Positions 34,942 through 48,319 of a stretch of DNA of 64,000 bases are shown here, one piece after another. The translations under genes were made by a program, and so were the position numbers. The stretch covers positions 14,040,954 through 14,104,953 of the forward strand of contig NC_060899.1 in NCBI RefSeq assembly GCF_014805685.1. The letters are read 5' to 3'. The notes under the pieces are model-generated. The model did no database searches. It was not told the origin of the DNA and worked only from the letters and a program-made list of their open reading frames with translations. How positions within the stretch are numbered: the stretch's first letter is position 1; each line of letters opens with the position of its first letter. The stretch comes from Silurus meridionalis (lineage: Eukaryota; Chordata; Actinopteri; Siluriformes; Siluridae).

Positions 34942-35749
34942 GTGCCCCTGCCTTTTAGACTAACGTCATCTTACAAGACTCTAATATAGAGGCAGTCCAT
35001 ATTGATGGCTCACTGGACAAGTTGCTTAAGAGCTTCTTATTGGCGCTTTAGAAGTGCGCTTGTGCAGAGCTCTGCGCGCCCCTGTCTTTAGCCCTTCGTC
35101 TAAGGAGCGCACAAGAAAGTGGGTCAAAAAAATTTAAGGGGACTTCGGTCTTATTTCAACGCAAATGTGGATAAGTGGATTTATGTTGCACTTGAAGGTT
35201 ACTGTACATGCATATCTCCAGTTTTTTGTCAAATCAACAGAAAATGGCTTATATGGTCTCACAATGAGTTCAACAGAACTTAAGGATATCCCAAGCTTGG
35301 GCACTTCACATCAATTGCACACAAGATCAGGTTTTAAAATCATCACCAGTCTTTGAGGAATTTTGTCTAATCTCACCTATTCCCACGTTACATACGTACA
35401 TTGCTTGTGCCTGCCTGCAGAAAGTGCTAATGAACTGTGATTAGGATGGAAAGTTTAATACAAATAAAAGAATGCAGCATTCAATATGCTCCCAAGTTAC
35501 CAGATACAGGTCAATAACATCCTTCAGTGAGGTTCAGATCAAGCACCGCTGACCTCATGAAAGTTAAATTTGCATCCTGATTTCCTGAAAACACTCAGCT
35601 CTCCATGTGCCTAAACACTGGTAGCATTGCTTTTTATAAAAACACAATTTCTGCTTAAAATACCAATAGTGCGATTGAGTGCACAACAAATAACCCAGAC
35701 ATGATTATAGTCTGTGGATTTGTATGCAAACCAACAGAATGTAATTCAC

Positions 35750-35755
35750 TTTATT
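35750..35755 (-). terminator. ppp1r14c: possible ppp1r14c polyadenylation signal
   Basis: AATAAA on the minus strand, about 1.45 kb after the stop codon. It would give a long 3' UTR covering 35740-37196, which is low in repeats apart from one AAT run. Inference only. Confidence 0.35.
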
Positions 35756-36872
35756 TTAATTAAAACGATGCAAAAAAACCCACACGCACTACATAAAAAA
35801 AAAAACAAATAAATCGTAACTGATATACAGTTAAAATCAGTCATAAAACAGTAATATCAATAAATGTAAAAAAAAAAAAAAATTACAAAATTCTACACAA
35901 GGTTGACATAAAAAAAATAAGTTCCCTTCATGCCATTGAAACACATGCAAAAAGTAAAAATGTAACATTTACAGAATTCATTAAAAGAGAAAATATGCTA
36001 AGCCAAAGCCCTGGAAAAACCCTGAAGATTTCTCGAGTATCTAAAACACACATGTACAAGAGATCTTTACATCTTCACCTTATAATTAAACAAGCCCCAA
36101 AAAAGGAACCTGTCCAATCCACCAAGACTCTCCGTCTCATCTAGTAAAACACTTTAAATGAGACAGGAAATGCTAAAAATGAGGACAATGGACATCTTGC
36201 TCATCTGGTGATGAGGAAACGAATGAGAGGAGCCTAATACAAAATCAAGTAGAAAACCTCCTTCTCTGAACACACAAAGCCTAAATCGATCCAATCACTA
36301 ATGGAAACATCTAAAAAATAAATAAAAAGACCAATAAAAGCATTCCTTTCTTGGTTATTGGACAATTTGTAAAATCACCTCAGTGGTGATTTGTCATTTG
36401 TGAGGTGAACACTAGTGCAGCGATTACGTTACACGAGTTCACTAGCTCTTTATACAAAGTCCATCATTTTGCATTCGTTGGCAACCTATATGCAAAACTA
36501 AGAAACAAAACGATCGTAGACTAAAATTGAAATACAAATTGGAATTTTCTAAATAACACTAAACAACTCGAGAGCGCTCGCTATACAGCAGCTACAAGTC
36601 GGCCATAAAACAGGCCTAATTTTTTTTTTGGTGGGGGGATTTTTTATACATCTAAACTCTGAGCTACAAAATTCCTTTTACACACTGGTTGAGACACTTT
36701 TTAGCTACAAGACTACAAAGTGTATAACAAGGTAAACATTACAAAAAACAAAAACACACTGTATGCTAGTAAGATTGTAATATCAATGTATGCTAGGAAG
36801 ACAAATCAAAATGCTGAAACTAAATTGTACAGTCCACAGAAGAATGATGAATCCAACCCCTTGAACTTTAGG

Positions 36873-36916
<44 letters not shown>
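36873..36916. repeat. (AAT)n microsatellite
   Basis: About 14 AAT units in the presumed ppp1r14c 3' UTR. Confidence 0.9.
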
Positions 36917-36918
<2 letters not shown>

Positions 36919-37196
36919 TCTTACAAGAAAATCGTGGACATGGACCCAACATTTTGTTGTTGTCGTAAACAACATTATAGGCTTTTTAAAAACTTTGAGG
37001 TTGTGGTAGGCTGTGCTAGGTGTGAACGCTACTATTCGATCTATTCAATTTTGGACACAAAAAAAAAAGTCCTTTCTAAGATTTATAGTCCGGACTATGA
37101 AGAGCTGGTGAGAGGCGAACCGAGCGTCGGGCTGGATGATTGATTTCGGGACTTGCAGTCATTGTCGCTGGATTGTCGTTGCCCTTTCAAGAGCAA

Positions 37197-39927
37197 TTAA
37201 AGGCTTTTCTTTTGAGGAGCGCCCAGTTTCCTCATTCCCCTTATCCTTCCGAGGAGTTCCTGTACAAAAGCCTAAAAGGTAGAGATAGAGAGATTGTGTA
37301 AGGGATTGACAGAGGTGTACAATGTCATCGGTTCATCTCAAGAGAAATACTTGGGCAAAGAATAGATTCGATTCAGTTTTGTCCTCAAGTCATCATTAGA
37401 TGCTTCATCTTATCGTCCTGTTATCCTTTGCTACTGGGTTGAACTGTTGGCAAAAATCTCATTCTATGTGGCAAAGGACATTGTTTTGCACTTTTGAAAC
37501 CTGCTAGCGCTCCACTATTGTATCCTAGCTACCAAATTGGAGGAGAGAAAAATCACATGCATGTTTTGACATAAAGCAAACTACTGCACATGCTGCAGAT
37601 GGATTTGTACACCACTTGATCACACATGAAAGCATAGATTTATACTTTTTTTGACTATATTTTTAATCATGTCTTTCCACCCTGCTTGCTACTAGTCACT
37701 AGAAGGAAAGTGCTACTATTGTGGACACCTAATTGCTTGTCTTTTCACATTTCCTATTTCACTTGTTTTTTGTATGAAGATGTATTTGTGCTCATTCAGC
37801 CACACAAACACTGCACAAATAAAGCACAAAAACTGGAGACTCCTTCCTTAAAATATGAAGTGAATTTCAATTCTACTAAGCAATCAAGGCACCTTTTCTT
37901 GGTACAAAGATTAAAAAAAAAAAAAAAAATAATGCACTTACATCAGTAGGTTTATAGCAGTCTGTCAGGGATTCCTGGAAAAGAAAAGATTTCAGCATCT
38001 TTATTTCGCGCCAATGCCACACATTGCTCAATTCAATGACTAATTCAAATTGAATGCTGAACCGGATCTCTCCAAAGTTAACCGAAACACTTGCCTGCAA
38101 TTTCACAGCTCTCTCGTCCTCACTGTTCACCTCCAGGAGATCATCGATGTCAATCTCAACCTCAGGCATCTCCTCTTCCTGGAAAGACAGAGGAACATAT
38201 TAACCTCTAAATTTCCAATCAAACAACCCATTTTTTAAGCGTTTTTGTCCATGGTTTATCGATTATAGGAGTTGGAAAAAAAAAAATAGTACACCGATTG
38301 TGGAATCTGTTAACAGACTCACAGAATTGCATGTGTACTGTTAGTTCGCATTTGTCTGTCTCATCTGGAGGTGAGGACAGCCAGTATGTTGCAGTATGGT
38401 GGGAATCACCAGGTCACACAGGGCTGAGATCAATCTAATACCTTATTAAATGCCAAAGTGATGACTGGGTGGGGAAGATGGTGTGGTAAAGAAACCACAC
38501 ATCCATGCAATCACATTAGAAGAGAGCTATAAATATATATTTGAAGTGGTGTGTGTGTGTGTGTGTTTTGGGGTGGGGGCATATTTCATTTAGTAGGCTG
38601 TCTGGAATGGAAGATTGACTAGTAGCTGTGATCCTGAAAGCCATGAGATGGGAAAAGAAAAAGCACAGTATCCCAGACAATAGTGGAAATACTGAAAAAT
38701 TAAACTACTACCTTGACAGAAACACCAACAAAACACTGAACTACTCTAAAATGAAAACCTAGCATTCTGCAACCATCAACACCCTCATAAAAACACTACA
38801 GCAACAAACCCAATCCAAGTTTGTTACAATTATGGTGCAATAAAAATGGACTCAAATAATCTGCACCAATAAACAATCCAGTTTCAATACTTATAGTTTA
38901 ATACACTGGTTTCCAATAGGAGATTAAGCTTAATCAATGTACATTGTATTAACCCATGTACATTTCTCACATGGAAGATCTGAATAATAAATGTTTTAAG
39001 ATAAGAAATAAGAGTCTTATTACGAGTGTTATTTAATTCTATTAAAGGAGGCATGGCATCTGTGCATTTTGAACTATGTGTTGCTTGATGACTTTGGAAC
39101 AAAAAGAGAGGTGTGGTGAATTAAGGACTCGATGAAGGACACATGGCCTATCAGAGATACCCAAACTAGATTTGGCACACCATTCCATATACACTATTGC
39201 TAAATGTTTGCAGACACCTGGTCCTAAGTACAATGTGCTTTGAGTATCACATGCAGTCCCAATTTGCTCTTACAGTTGCCTTCACGCTTCTGGGAAGATG
39301 TTCCACCAGATTTTAGAATGTGCTTGTGGAAATTTTTGCTCATTCAGGCACAAGGGGTTAAGTAATGCCAGGTACTGATTTAGATCAGAATCTTCCATGC
39401 CATGTAAACAATATCTTCATGGAGCTGGCTTTGTACACAGGGGCATAGTCATGCTGGAACAGGTTAGGGTTGTGGAAGAACCACATATGGCTGGAAAAGA
39501 CAGGGATACTCCCAATACTTGGAAAAAAAAAGTCATTTAAAATAAAACAAACTTGGTTAAGCAGATTACAGTCTATATTTCTCTCATATGAAAGATAGAA
39601 AGTCATACACGTGCAAACATTGTAATCAGTTCCTTCCTCTTAGTAAAGAAGCACCTTTAAAAAAAAAAAAAAAAAACACAAAGGATTTCAGGCAGACAAT
39701 AACAATTTAAATAGATAAAAAAAATAAAATAATAAAAATAAAAAAGTTCATGCACGAGAGAGAGAAGAGATAAATTGGATTTACTAAGATGGAACTCTGT
39801 TGAAAATGGTTTTAGCCGCGCCAAAAAGAGCCTCAGGAGAAGAGTCATGGCGCATTATTACAAAATAAGCCTCCATATATCTGTCCAAAACAAATCTGTT
39901 AAATACATCCTCTGGTTTTGATGTAAG

Positions 39928-39961
<34 letters not shown>

Positions 39962-40042
39962 GATGAGGAAGTGGGCTGGAGTAATTAGTGGCTGCATTAG
40001 TGAACGGCTAGGACACAGCTGATCAGGGATGAACATTGTGTG

Positions 40043-40116
<74 letters not shown>

Positions 40117-41468
40117 AGAGAGGCAAAGGGGGAAATGTACAGCTTTAAAAAAAATGACCAGTACAAGATTCAAGAGTGAAGATTCAACATCCTTGGTGAC
40201 CACGTGTGTCCAGCACACATTTATCACCAATCCAGACTCAAAGAAGAGACACAAATAAAAAAATAAAATAAAAACAGAAGCAAGCACCATTTCCCCCAGA
40301 CATATTCAAAGCAATTTGCTTGCACTTTTTATCTAGAACATCTTGTTTCTCTGCAATTTTACATGCATTTTACTACCTCTCTGAAATCGTGTGTGGTTTA
40401 AAGGAATACTTGACCATTTTCACCGTAACCCTCTATCCACCAAATCTATGAATAATAGCAGCAACAAAAGAAAATAATGAAATCACTAATAAAATGTATT
40501 TATAATAGGGCAGATGTTGGGGCATCGAAAAACCATGAAAGTTTTTTTCGTTAAAATGTTCATAAGAACTTTGGTTAAAGGAATTTCCAAATTATGCCCA
40601 GAGACTGCTATTCTAAAAGTCTACAAAAGGTAGCTCAGTGGTTAAGACATTAGACTTTCGATTTTTAAGGTCATGATTTAAACCCCAGAATCACAATTAG
40701 ACAACGCCTAAATCACTGCGCCACCAAGCTGCAATCTTTAGCAAGGCCCTTAATTGTGCAGTTGTATCAGTGTGATTAGTAGAAGTTGTCATGGATAAGG
40801 GTGTCTGCTGTAAATGTAAATGATACTGTATAACAAACATTAAAGGCTATTACACAAGGTTTTAGATAAAACAATTTTTTGCATATAAACATCATTGTGA
40901 GAATGTCAATTATTTCTGTGCAAAGAACTGAAAAAGGTGCATTATACTTGTCACAAGCACATTATAGCACAGTGAAATTCTTTCACATATACCAGTAATG
41001 TTAGGGCTTAGAGCACAGGGTCAGTCATATCAGGGTTAAGGGCCTTAAGAGCTCAAAGGCTGAAATTGTTTAAATTACATAGTGTTCTAAAGCAGTGGAC
41101 ACACACTTGACCTACAGCAGGCAAAATCTCTTCGGATACCTGCTGTGAAAATAGAGGGCAACCCAGGAAATGCAAAAATCTATTATAAAACTTGTTAATC
41201 TATAAAGAAACACCGCAAACAGGGCAGGTTTTTTTTTTTATATTATATTTTTTAAATGGATATATTTTATAAGCAGTGTTGTATGAACGGGACAATGAGA
41301 CAATGCTGTAATCAGTCCTTCATCATGTATTTTCACGGTCACATGTCTTTACTGTAAACTTGGGTCTTTGGGTCATATGGTGAATGAGTTTTCAATTTTG
41401 GTCTTGTGGCTTTTCAGAATGACGACAAGCTGCTCTGCATCCTACCAGTTTCAATAGAAATAAAGGCA

Positions 41469-41521
<53 letters not shown>

Positions 41522-44500
41522 ACTGTGTGTGCAGTTAAAGACTAAACACATTGTGAATTCCTGTCACCGTTATCAGTGCACTCTGGCAAGTGTCAGGTGT
41601 GCGCTTTTTAAAAAGGTCAGGTGTTTACACACTTCACTACCCTAATAATAACCACCCATGCCATAAACGGGTGCCGACACTTATCTTACACAGCTGTCCA
41701 AACACCACACAGATGCAAAAACAGCAAAGCAAGACACCTTTCACTTACAGTTTGCAAAAAATAATAAAAATACAAAAAGTCTCTATAAGTAAATTAACGT
41801 GGGCAGTAAATGCTCGCTGGTAAATCATTGCTTATGACAAATTTTATTGTACCACTTCTTCCTACTGATGCTGTAAACCCATCAGAGCCGAGAATCTAAA
41901 CAAAACAACTGCCCGAATTAATCATCCACTTGAGGGACGACCTTGGAGATGCCAAGTTCCTCGTTCTATAGTATAAACACCATCGTGAGGTGTCACAAAT
42001 ATCATTGAACAGACATGTTTTTGGGTTGTGGAAAGAAACTGGAGAACCCCAAAGAAACCCACTTGGTCAAGATGTGAACATATGGAATATGTGAGGATCC
42101 CATGTGAGGATCCTGAAGCTATACTGCTTAAATTCAATCACATGGCAAAGCACATCAATCAAAGATCAGCAGACAGAAGGATTACCCATGTCAATGCAAT
42201 TTTTACCCAAATTAAATCTCACTCACAGCAAACTATTAATGTATGAGATGCTGCCCATGAGAAGCTGATTATATAGATATAAAGATCTATTAGATCCTCT
42301 AGGTCCTTTGTTAAGATTTTAAAATATTAAATAAAATAAATACAGTGATGCATGACTGATTCAGATTTGATCCATTGTTTAGTTGGACAAGGTGCTGAGA
42401 AAAAGGTTTATACAAGGGAAAAAAAAACAAAAAAAAAAAACCTCTTCTCAACCTTGCACTATTTCTTTGTGCTGCCTCATTTTCTGCAGGCACAAAGCGG
42501 AGCAGACAGGTCAGTTTTTGTAGGTTTGCCGAGGAATATCAAGCAGGGTTTACTCTTACTGAGAGCGCTTATGAGGAGTAAAGAAACCAGCTAGACACAA
42601 AAAGCAACCCCCACAATCCCAGGACATGGAAGATCAATGTGCAGGAAGGATACAGACCAAGATAGAGAGGGCTCATTGTCACCATTGACAACATTTTATT
42701 GATGACTGTTTCAGGTTCACTATTAGTGGAGCACAATGCAACCATCAGTATCTGTTTAGTTCTCAGAATAAATGTGTTTAATATTAACTCTAAATAAGAA
42801 TTTCTGTTCCACAGGCAATTCCTCAACCTCAGCTACATCACCCCAGTGACTAAATCATCCTATTTTCCATTTTAGAATCACGTTCAGTCGTCTTCCATGA
42901 TATTTAAAAAATATAGATTGTTAACATTTCCCAAAATGTTAACAATTAACGGCCAAATCTAAACTGGCACAATCTTGACAGGCAGTAACACTATCTATTC
43001 ATTTATAATAAATTTTTAGGCAGTATTCTTAAAAAAAAAAAAAAAAAACCTTACATGTGGAATAAGCCACAGAGAAAGAATGATTTTTAGTACAACCTTT
43101 TGTGCCCCATAGCACGAAATGTTATCCCTCATGACTTCAGAGAAACAAACAGTGAGACAGACATGGCCTCCAGGCCAAACCTCAAAAAAACCAATCGATC
43201 CACAGAAAAAGGGGGGATATAAAATCATGTGTGTTTACAGACAAAACCATGCTACTGAACACCCGCTGGCAGAAAGCATACACGTACATGAAATATCATT
43301 TCGTTCAACCCAGTCAGCTGCTGTTGCCACTTCAATCCAATGACCTTCTCATTGACCGAACAGTACCACAAATGCTCATTCACACTCCTCTAGGACACAC
43401 TCATTCCACCAAGCCTTTAACATTCTTCTAACCGGCCTCCTTTTAACCCAAATGTAGCACCTTGAACAGTTTGTTTTTAATGCTCAAGAAGCTATACAAA
43501 ATGGCTTGAAAAATCTCAAAACTTACTCTATAGAGGTGTGAACATGCAGGGCTTTCACCATTAAGTCTGTTCAGCTCTTTTAACCATTCAAGTTGTACAC
43601 TCAAACAGATCAGCTTCCAAAGCTTTAACTTTTACACTAAAAACGCAATCAAGCTAGTCATCTTGTAGATCGATTTCTTTTTTATTCTATTAAACACCAT
43701 TATGACTGTGCTAGCAATAACACTCTGTGATGCCTCCAACCTCTCATAGGAACAATACATGTACACCAGACTTAAGCACATTAAACATTTCAATATTTAT
43801 ATACACCCCCAAAACCCAATAAAGTGGGTTTTATTTTCTGAGCCGTATTGTTAGCTATTTAATACAGATCTGCAGTTAGCAATCAATTCTCTTGGATAGA
43901 TCAATGTTTGTATGCCAGTGTAACTGAAAATAAAGCACAAATGATTTAAGAGTGCTGTGAGCAATTTAAGCAATTGCAAATGACCTTCATTGATTCGGGA
44001 AATTCAGAGGGGAAAGACCATCTTGGAAATCCCACCGAGACCTGAAATGGGAAGGCATGCACAGTACACTGTAATATATATATTTTTTTATTCAACAATG
44101 TGCAGCAATATGCCCAATGATGCATTCAGCAAAGCTAGCATACACTTTTGGTTCTCTAATTTTGCTAATTAAACAAAAAACTAAAAGAGCAATCTAATAT
44201 GATAGTTAGATCCAGAGCTAGCTTTGCTAACGTCGCTGTGTTAAGGCTAAACAAAGACACAAACAACTTCAGGCCATTACATGTCTTCAATCAACATCAA
44301 TTCAAGCATACGATCACACGTGCAAACTACAAACCATGATTTGCTTCACACAACCAAAACCTTACATTTTATTAACATTTTCAGTCTTAATTCCAACTTG
44401 CTTGGACTGTATTACTGTGTGGTTCATGCATGAATCTTCCTCGTTTCAGGGTTTTCCTCTCCCTCATTTACATTCCAATCATCTGTATAGACGTCAGAGG

Positions 44501-47335
44501 TCATCCGGTCTGCTTTCCCAGTGGTAACGAATCCAATGTTGAAGAGAAAAGCTTTGCTGACTTTACACTACTTGACAGTCAGAGACTCCACTATCACAGC
44601 TTCCCTCATTTAATATATTCACTGGCCACTTTAATAGGAACGTCTTTACAAAGGCTTAGTGCATTTATCTAAAAAGCCAATCATGTGGCAGAAGTACAAG
44701 CAACTCAAACAGCCACTCTGTACAAACAAAGAATCTCAAAATGCAAAAACAAAAAAAAAGTTCAAAAAAGGTAAATGTGCTACAACTGCAAAAGATCACA
44801 CTGGGTTCCACTCATGTCTGAGACTACAATAGGCACAGGCTTACCTAAACTGCACAATACAGGTCCAGTAAATGCTATAAGCATTAGTTAAAGACATAAA
44901 GCCCTGTACAATTATGAAAGCTGATCTGACCAATGGCGAATTCGAGACCCAGACAAAGGAGTAGAGTTTTGGCTTTAAACAAACCCCTTGAGCTCACCAG
45001 TTGGTGTACTTCCTGTATACATGCCAGAATGCTGCATTTGTTTGTGGTAATGTTCACCAGTGATAAGTCATTTCAATGTTGGAACTTCATCCTTGTCAGG
45101 TCCGAATCTGTTTATTTGCTTTTTTTCCTGTCAAGTATATAGTAGTCTCCCTCTCTCGGCTAGCTTATTAGTACTAAAAACTGCATACACCAACACATCA
45201 GTTACTTCTGGATGTCTAGACTTCCTTACAGACTCATTTTCTTCTCCATCTTTTCTCTCCTCAAGTCTTGCCTTATCTAGACTTAAGATTTTATTTTCTG
45301 TGAATGCCAGGCCTGTTTTTTTTTGTGCATGCCATACCTCCAACCTCCTGTCCTTGTTCTAGGCACCATCCACTACAAACATTAACATTCATCTATTCAA
45401 CAGACAGCCTTCTTTGTTCACACACTTGCTCTAGACCTTAACCTCTTTTTTTGGAAATCCAGCACAGCCTGCTGTAGCACTCAAGTGGTCTTCACAGCAC
45501 CTGAGAATTACACTGGTATACTGATATTTTGAGCATCTAATATTGGAAGTGGATGCACAATATTATGCAGGATCTAAAATACAAAACCAGGACTTAACCA
45601 AACTCACTTAAGTGTGAAAACTGCCTAAAATCAAATACCAACACTGGTAGTGCTGGTTTGCTTAAATATGGAGTGGAGACTGGAAACAATTCAAAAGCTC
45701 GAGATCAGTATCAAAACATGAAGTATGTGCACTTATTCACCAAAGCAATTAATATTGTACTTTGAATACCAATCAAAATTGTAATAATGGGAAAATGCAT
45801 TAATGCATAAATGCATTAAGAACTATTGTATAATATTGTATGTGAAATGAAAAATTTGCATCTAGTTCAGTCTGCATGCGATTTAGCTTCACTGCTATTT
45901 CCCAAACATCTCTCTATATATACACACACACTCAAAGAAACGCTGCTGCCGTGCCTATTAACTTCCTATAAAAGTTAATGACTTGATGTGAAAAGGAAAA
46001 ACAAAAGCGAATGACTGTTTAATGCAGAAAAGAAACATGGCTTTAAGCTTCTATAGTACAAAATAAAAATAGACCTGAAGTGTACAGACTAAAAAACAAT
46101 TAAAATCCTTCACTCAAACACACCTATCAAGGGTTTTCTAAGTGAGCTGATTAGTCCAGGGTGATAAAGCAGGATTGGGGAAACTGGGACAATAATACAT
46201 GCAGTATATAGCAACACACTGCAGTCCAAGCAGTGACCCATGCAGGAATACAAGAAAGTTTGGAGGGAGTACTTATAAATTAGAATCATTTATAAATTAG
46301 AATGTTTATATGTGGAAGCAAAAAAAAAAAAAAAAATTATTAGCAGCCAGCTGAAGGTTTAAAATCAGTGGGCCAAACACTAAAAATAAATAAATAAAAA
46401 GCAAAAGCACAGAACTTTGAAAAGTCATTACCTATAGAAGACTCCCAACCCTGGTCCTGGAGAAACATTTTTTCTGCTCAGGAAGAGCTGTTACCATGTT
46501 AGTTAACTCAGGTGTCCGAGAACAAGGAAAGCACTAGACATGATGTAATTCAGGACCAGGATTGTAGGTAATCCAGGGACTGTGACCTAGAGAATAGGCT
46601 ATGTAATAACACTTAGTGGGCCCAAGCACTGAAACATTAACGGATAACTCGCATGAATAACTCGCATGAGGGCAGCACCACCGATACATCTGTAAACCAA
46701 ATACATATTCAGACACTGAAAAACTTGATACTATTGATCAACAAAATAATCCATGAACACATGCATTTATTCATTCAACTTCATGCAATTTCAGTCCAAG
46801 CCTGACTAGTTCTTTATTTTTCTTCCCCACAATCTTGTATATCTGGCAAGTGCCTGTGGTAAGAAATATTCAAATATATTTGTGTCTTGATGGCAACATA
46901 AATTTGCCAAATCCTATTTCACTGCATGTCATACTCTGTATGTATGTGTTATGTGACAAATACAATTTAATTTGAATTTGATTGATTCTTTATCCAGCTT
47001 TATTCTGATTCTCCAGTGGAACAACAGAGTATTACAGTTTACAGATCCATTTAATCTCATGCGGGGCTTATTAATGAGTGGAGTCTTAAAGAAGGTGGAA
47101 TACTGACACGAGGATTGGAAAAAAAATAAAATAAAATGAAAATAAAAACACTGCAGAAGTGTTATAAAAACAAGTGATGGCCAAACGGTCTCTTAATTTC
47201 TAATTTATTCTTCAATCAGGTATAAATTGGATGATATATACCGAGCTCTAGATCAGCATGAACATACTGATGACGGAAGGTAACGAAATCTGGACCTGTA
47301 TACAGTGTAATGCACGGTGTCGAAGAGTTCATTCA

Positions 47336-47373
<38 letters not shown>

Positions 47374-47787
47374 TGACGCGTAAAGAAACCGAGGACAGAA
47401 TTTAGGTCAAACAATAGATCCCGACAATTGATGCGCTTAGAGACAGGTGCATGCAGATAGGCATGTGAGCACAGGTGCATGCAGCTGTATAGCTGTGCAA
47501 AAGCGCATGCAATGCAGCTGTCCAGCTGTGCAAACGCAAAGAGATACACGAACCTCGCAGTCGTAAAGCTCGCTCAGCTGCTCGATGATCCACTCTTCCA
47601 GCACGAGTCTCTTCCGCAGCTCTTTCCGGTCGTACTTCACCGTGACTTTGCCCTGCTTCTTCTGCACCGGGTCGTCCCGAGGCACCGGTCCGTTGCCAAC
47701 GCATCCTACGCCGGGTACCGTCTGGAAGAAGACCCGAGCCGGTGATGTGGGGATCGGCGTGGACGGCTCGGGGCTGGCGGCGGACAT
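37197..47787 (-). CDS. ppp1r14c: protein phosphatase 1 inhibitor subunit 14C (KEPI)
   Basis: Four minus-strand exons: 47554-47787, 38095-38178, 37942-37974, 37197-37271; 426 nt, 141 residues. The family (CPI-17, PHI-1, KEPI, GBPI) inhibits myosin phosphatase/PP1 after phosphorylation of one threonine by PKC. That residue is T49 in GKVTVKYDRKELRKRLVLEEWI, the hallmark of the PHIN domain. The domain continues with EEEMPEVEIDIDDLL, LTDCYKPT and ELLGRIRGMRKL. The N-terminal ARVFFQ and the C-terminal APQKKSL point to 14C rather than 14A or 14B. The 24-residue shortening against human is in the low-complexity N-terminal part. Intron 2 starts with GC (CAG then GCAAGT) instead of GT; exon phase and family alignment require this. 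Exon 3 is only 33 bases. The first intron is 9.4 kb and holds much repeat debris. In human the gene also neighbours IYD. Confidence 0.95.
39188..39525 (+). mobile_element. MITE-like relic (family A), truncated
   Basis: Starts TACACTATTGCTAAATGTTTGCAGACACCTGG and contains CTTCTGGGAAGATGTTCCACCAGATTTTAGAATGTGCTTGTGG-type sequence (in parts), GGGGCATAGTCATGCTGGAACAGG and a GGCTGGAAAAGACAGG end. It lies in ppp1r14c intron 1. Confidence 0.75.
39931..39961. repeat. (CA)n microsatellite
   Basis: CA run ending CACACGCG in ppp1r14c intron 1. Confidence 0.95.
40049..40112. repeat. (GA)n microsatellite
   Basis: Pure GA run of about 31 units in ppp1r14c intron 1. Confidence 0.95.
40628..40835 (+). mobile_element. 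tRNA-derived SINE
   Basis: GGTAGCTCAGTGGTTAAGAC at the 5' end resembles a tRNA A box region, followed by a B-box-like TCATGATTTAAACCCC, then a SINE body with AAGGCCCTTAA and ending GGGTGTCTGCTGTAAATGTAAATG. Related copies in reverse lie at 54905, 58000 and 62600. The stem pairing of a real tRNA is lost. Confidence 0.75.
40930..41075 (+). mobile_element. SINE/LINE tail fragment
   Basis: Contains ACAGTGAAATTCTTT and GAGCACAGGGTCAG...GGGTTAAGGGCCTTAAGAGC, matching phrases near 54905-54970. Probably part of the same retroposon family. Confidence 0.5.
41470..41529. repeat. (GT)n microsatellite
   Basis: GT run of about 25 units in ppp1r14c intron 1. Confidence 0.95.
42010..42085 (+). mobile_element. 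dispersed repeat fragment
   Basis: CATGTTTTTGGGTTGTGGAAAGAAACTGGAGAACCCCAAAGAAACCCAC resembles (read in two parts) the fish repeat phrase about a 'GTGGGAGGAAACCGGAGAA' segment. Family not assigned. Confidence 0.45.
44615..44895 (+). mobile_element. dispersed DNA-transposon fragment
   Basis: Starts ATTCACTGGCCACTTTAATAGGAAC and carries AGCCAATCATGTGGCAG, ATCTCAAAATGC, CTACAACTGCAAAAGATCACACTGGGTTCCACTCATGTC (in parts) and AATAGGCACAGGCTTACC. These phrases are familiar from an abundant fish repeat; I do not assign a superfamily. Confidence 0.55.
46440..46575. mobile_element. short palindromic MITE
   Basis: Left end CTCCCAACCCTGGTCCTGGAGA and right end TCAGGACCAGGATTGTAGG are inverted copies. 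Length about 135 bases; the internal AACTCAGGTGTCC fits a common fish MITE. Confidence 0.6.
46895..46985 (+). mobile_element. LINE 3' tail fragment
   Basis: TTTCACTGCATGTCATACTCTGTATGTATGTG...GACAAATACAATTTAATTTGAATTTG has the form of a CR1/L2-type LINE 3' end. Confidence 0.45.
47338..47373. repeat. (GT)n microsatellite
   Basis: GT run about 180 bases beyond the ppp1r14c exon 1 donor. Confidence 0.95.
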
Positions 47788-47885
47788 GGCGCAGAGGTCA
47801 CTACGGTGCAGCGGCGACCAAAATAAAAAAAAACCCCGCACAAACCGGATGATCTGTCCGTCTGTCCGTCTCTTCCAAACACCTG

Positions 47886-47999
47886 CTATTTAAAGCTTCG
47901 CACGAGCTCTTAAAGTCTTTAGGCGGGGCTTCGCCGCGCAATTAAAGACGCAAACGATGCTGATTAGTCGACGGTCTAACCCGTCGCGCGTCTCATTGG
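47886..47999 (-). promoter_or_regulatory. ppp1r14c: ppp1r14c core promoter (TATA-like and CCAAT boxes)
   Basis: On the minus strand CTTTAAATAG (47895-47886) lies about 100 bases before the start codon, and a CCAAT box (47999-47995) a further 100 bases upstream, within a CpG-rich stretch that runs from about 47560 to 48020. The spacing is that of a classic TATA/CCAAT promoter. Inference from motifs. Confidence 0.55.
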
Positions 48000-48319
48000 C
48001 CGCCGTGGCTGTCGTTGATGAAGCACGCGCACTAACAGGCATGCACTCGATGCCCTTTGTAGGAAATTTGTCCTTTTTTTTATTGTGAGCTCGCAGAATA
48101 AAATGGAGGGATTTTAAAGCGTGGAAATAAGAGAAATACACATTTACCAGCAAATTCAATGCATGTGAAATCCACACAACAAATTTATTTATCACGAAAC
48201 AATCTGCATGATTTTTTTTCCCTGCATTATCTCTAACGCATTGTTAGGTTTAAAAGCCATTGCAATTACTTACCCCTCTGGCACCCCAATGAACAAGGTA
48301 TATAATTGGATATTTGTTT

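Larger units (their letters stand above)
30060..35740. other. iyd-ppp1r14c spacer
   Basis: About 5.7 kb of AT-rich sequence. It has (TA)n/(GATA)n at 32791-32926, a palindromic-ended transposon at 33755-34365 and a TA/CA repeat at 34838-34938. Short open frames here show no protein-family similarity I recognise. The right end merges into the ppp1r14c 3' UTR. Confidence 0.5.

Noticed and set aside
40628..40700. tRNA gene
   Set aside because: Boxes are present but the arms do not pair and related copies with the same tail occur elsewhere; it is a SINE head.
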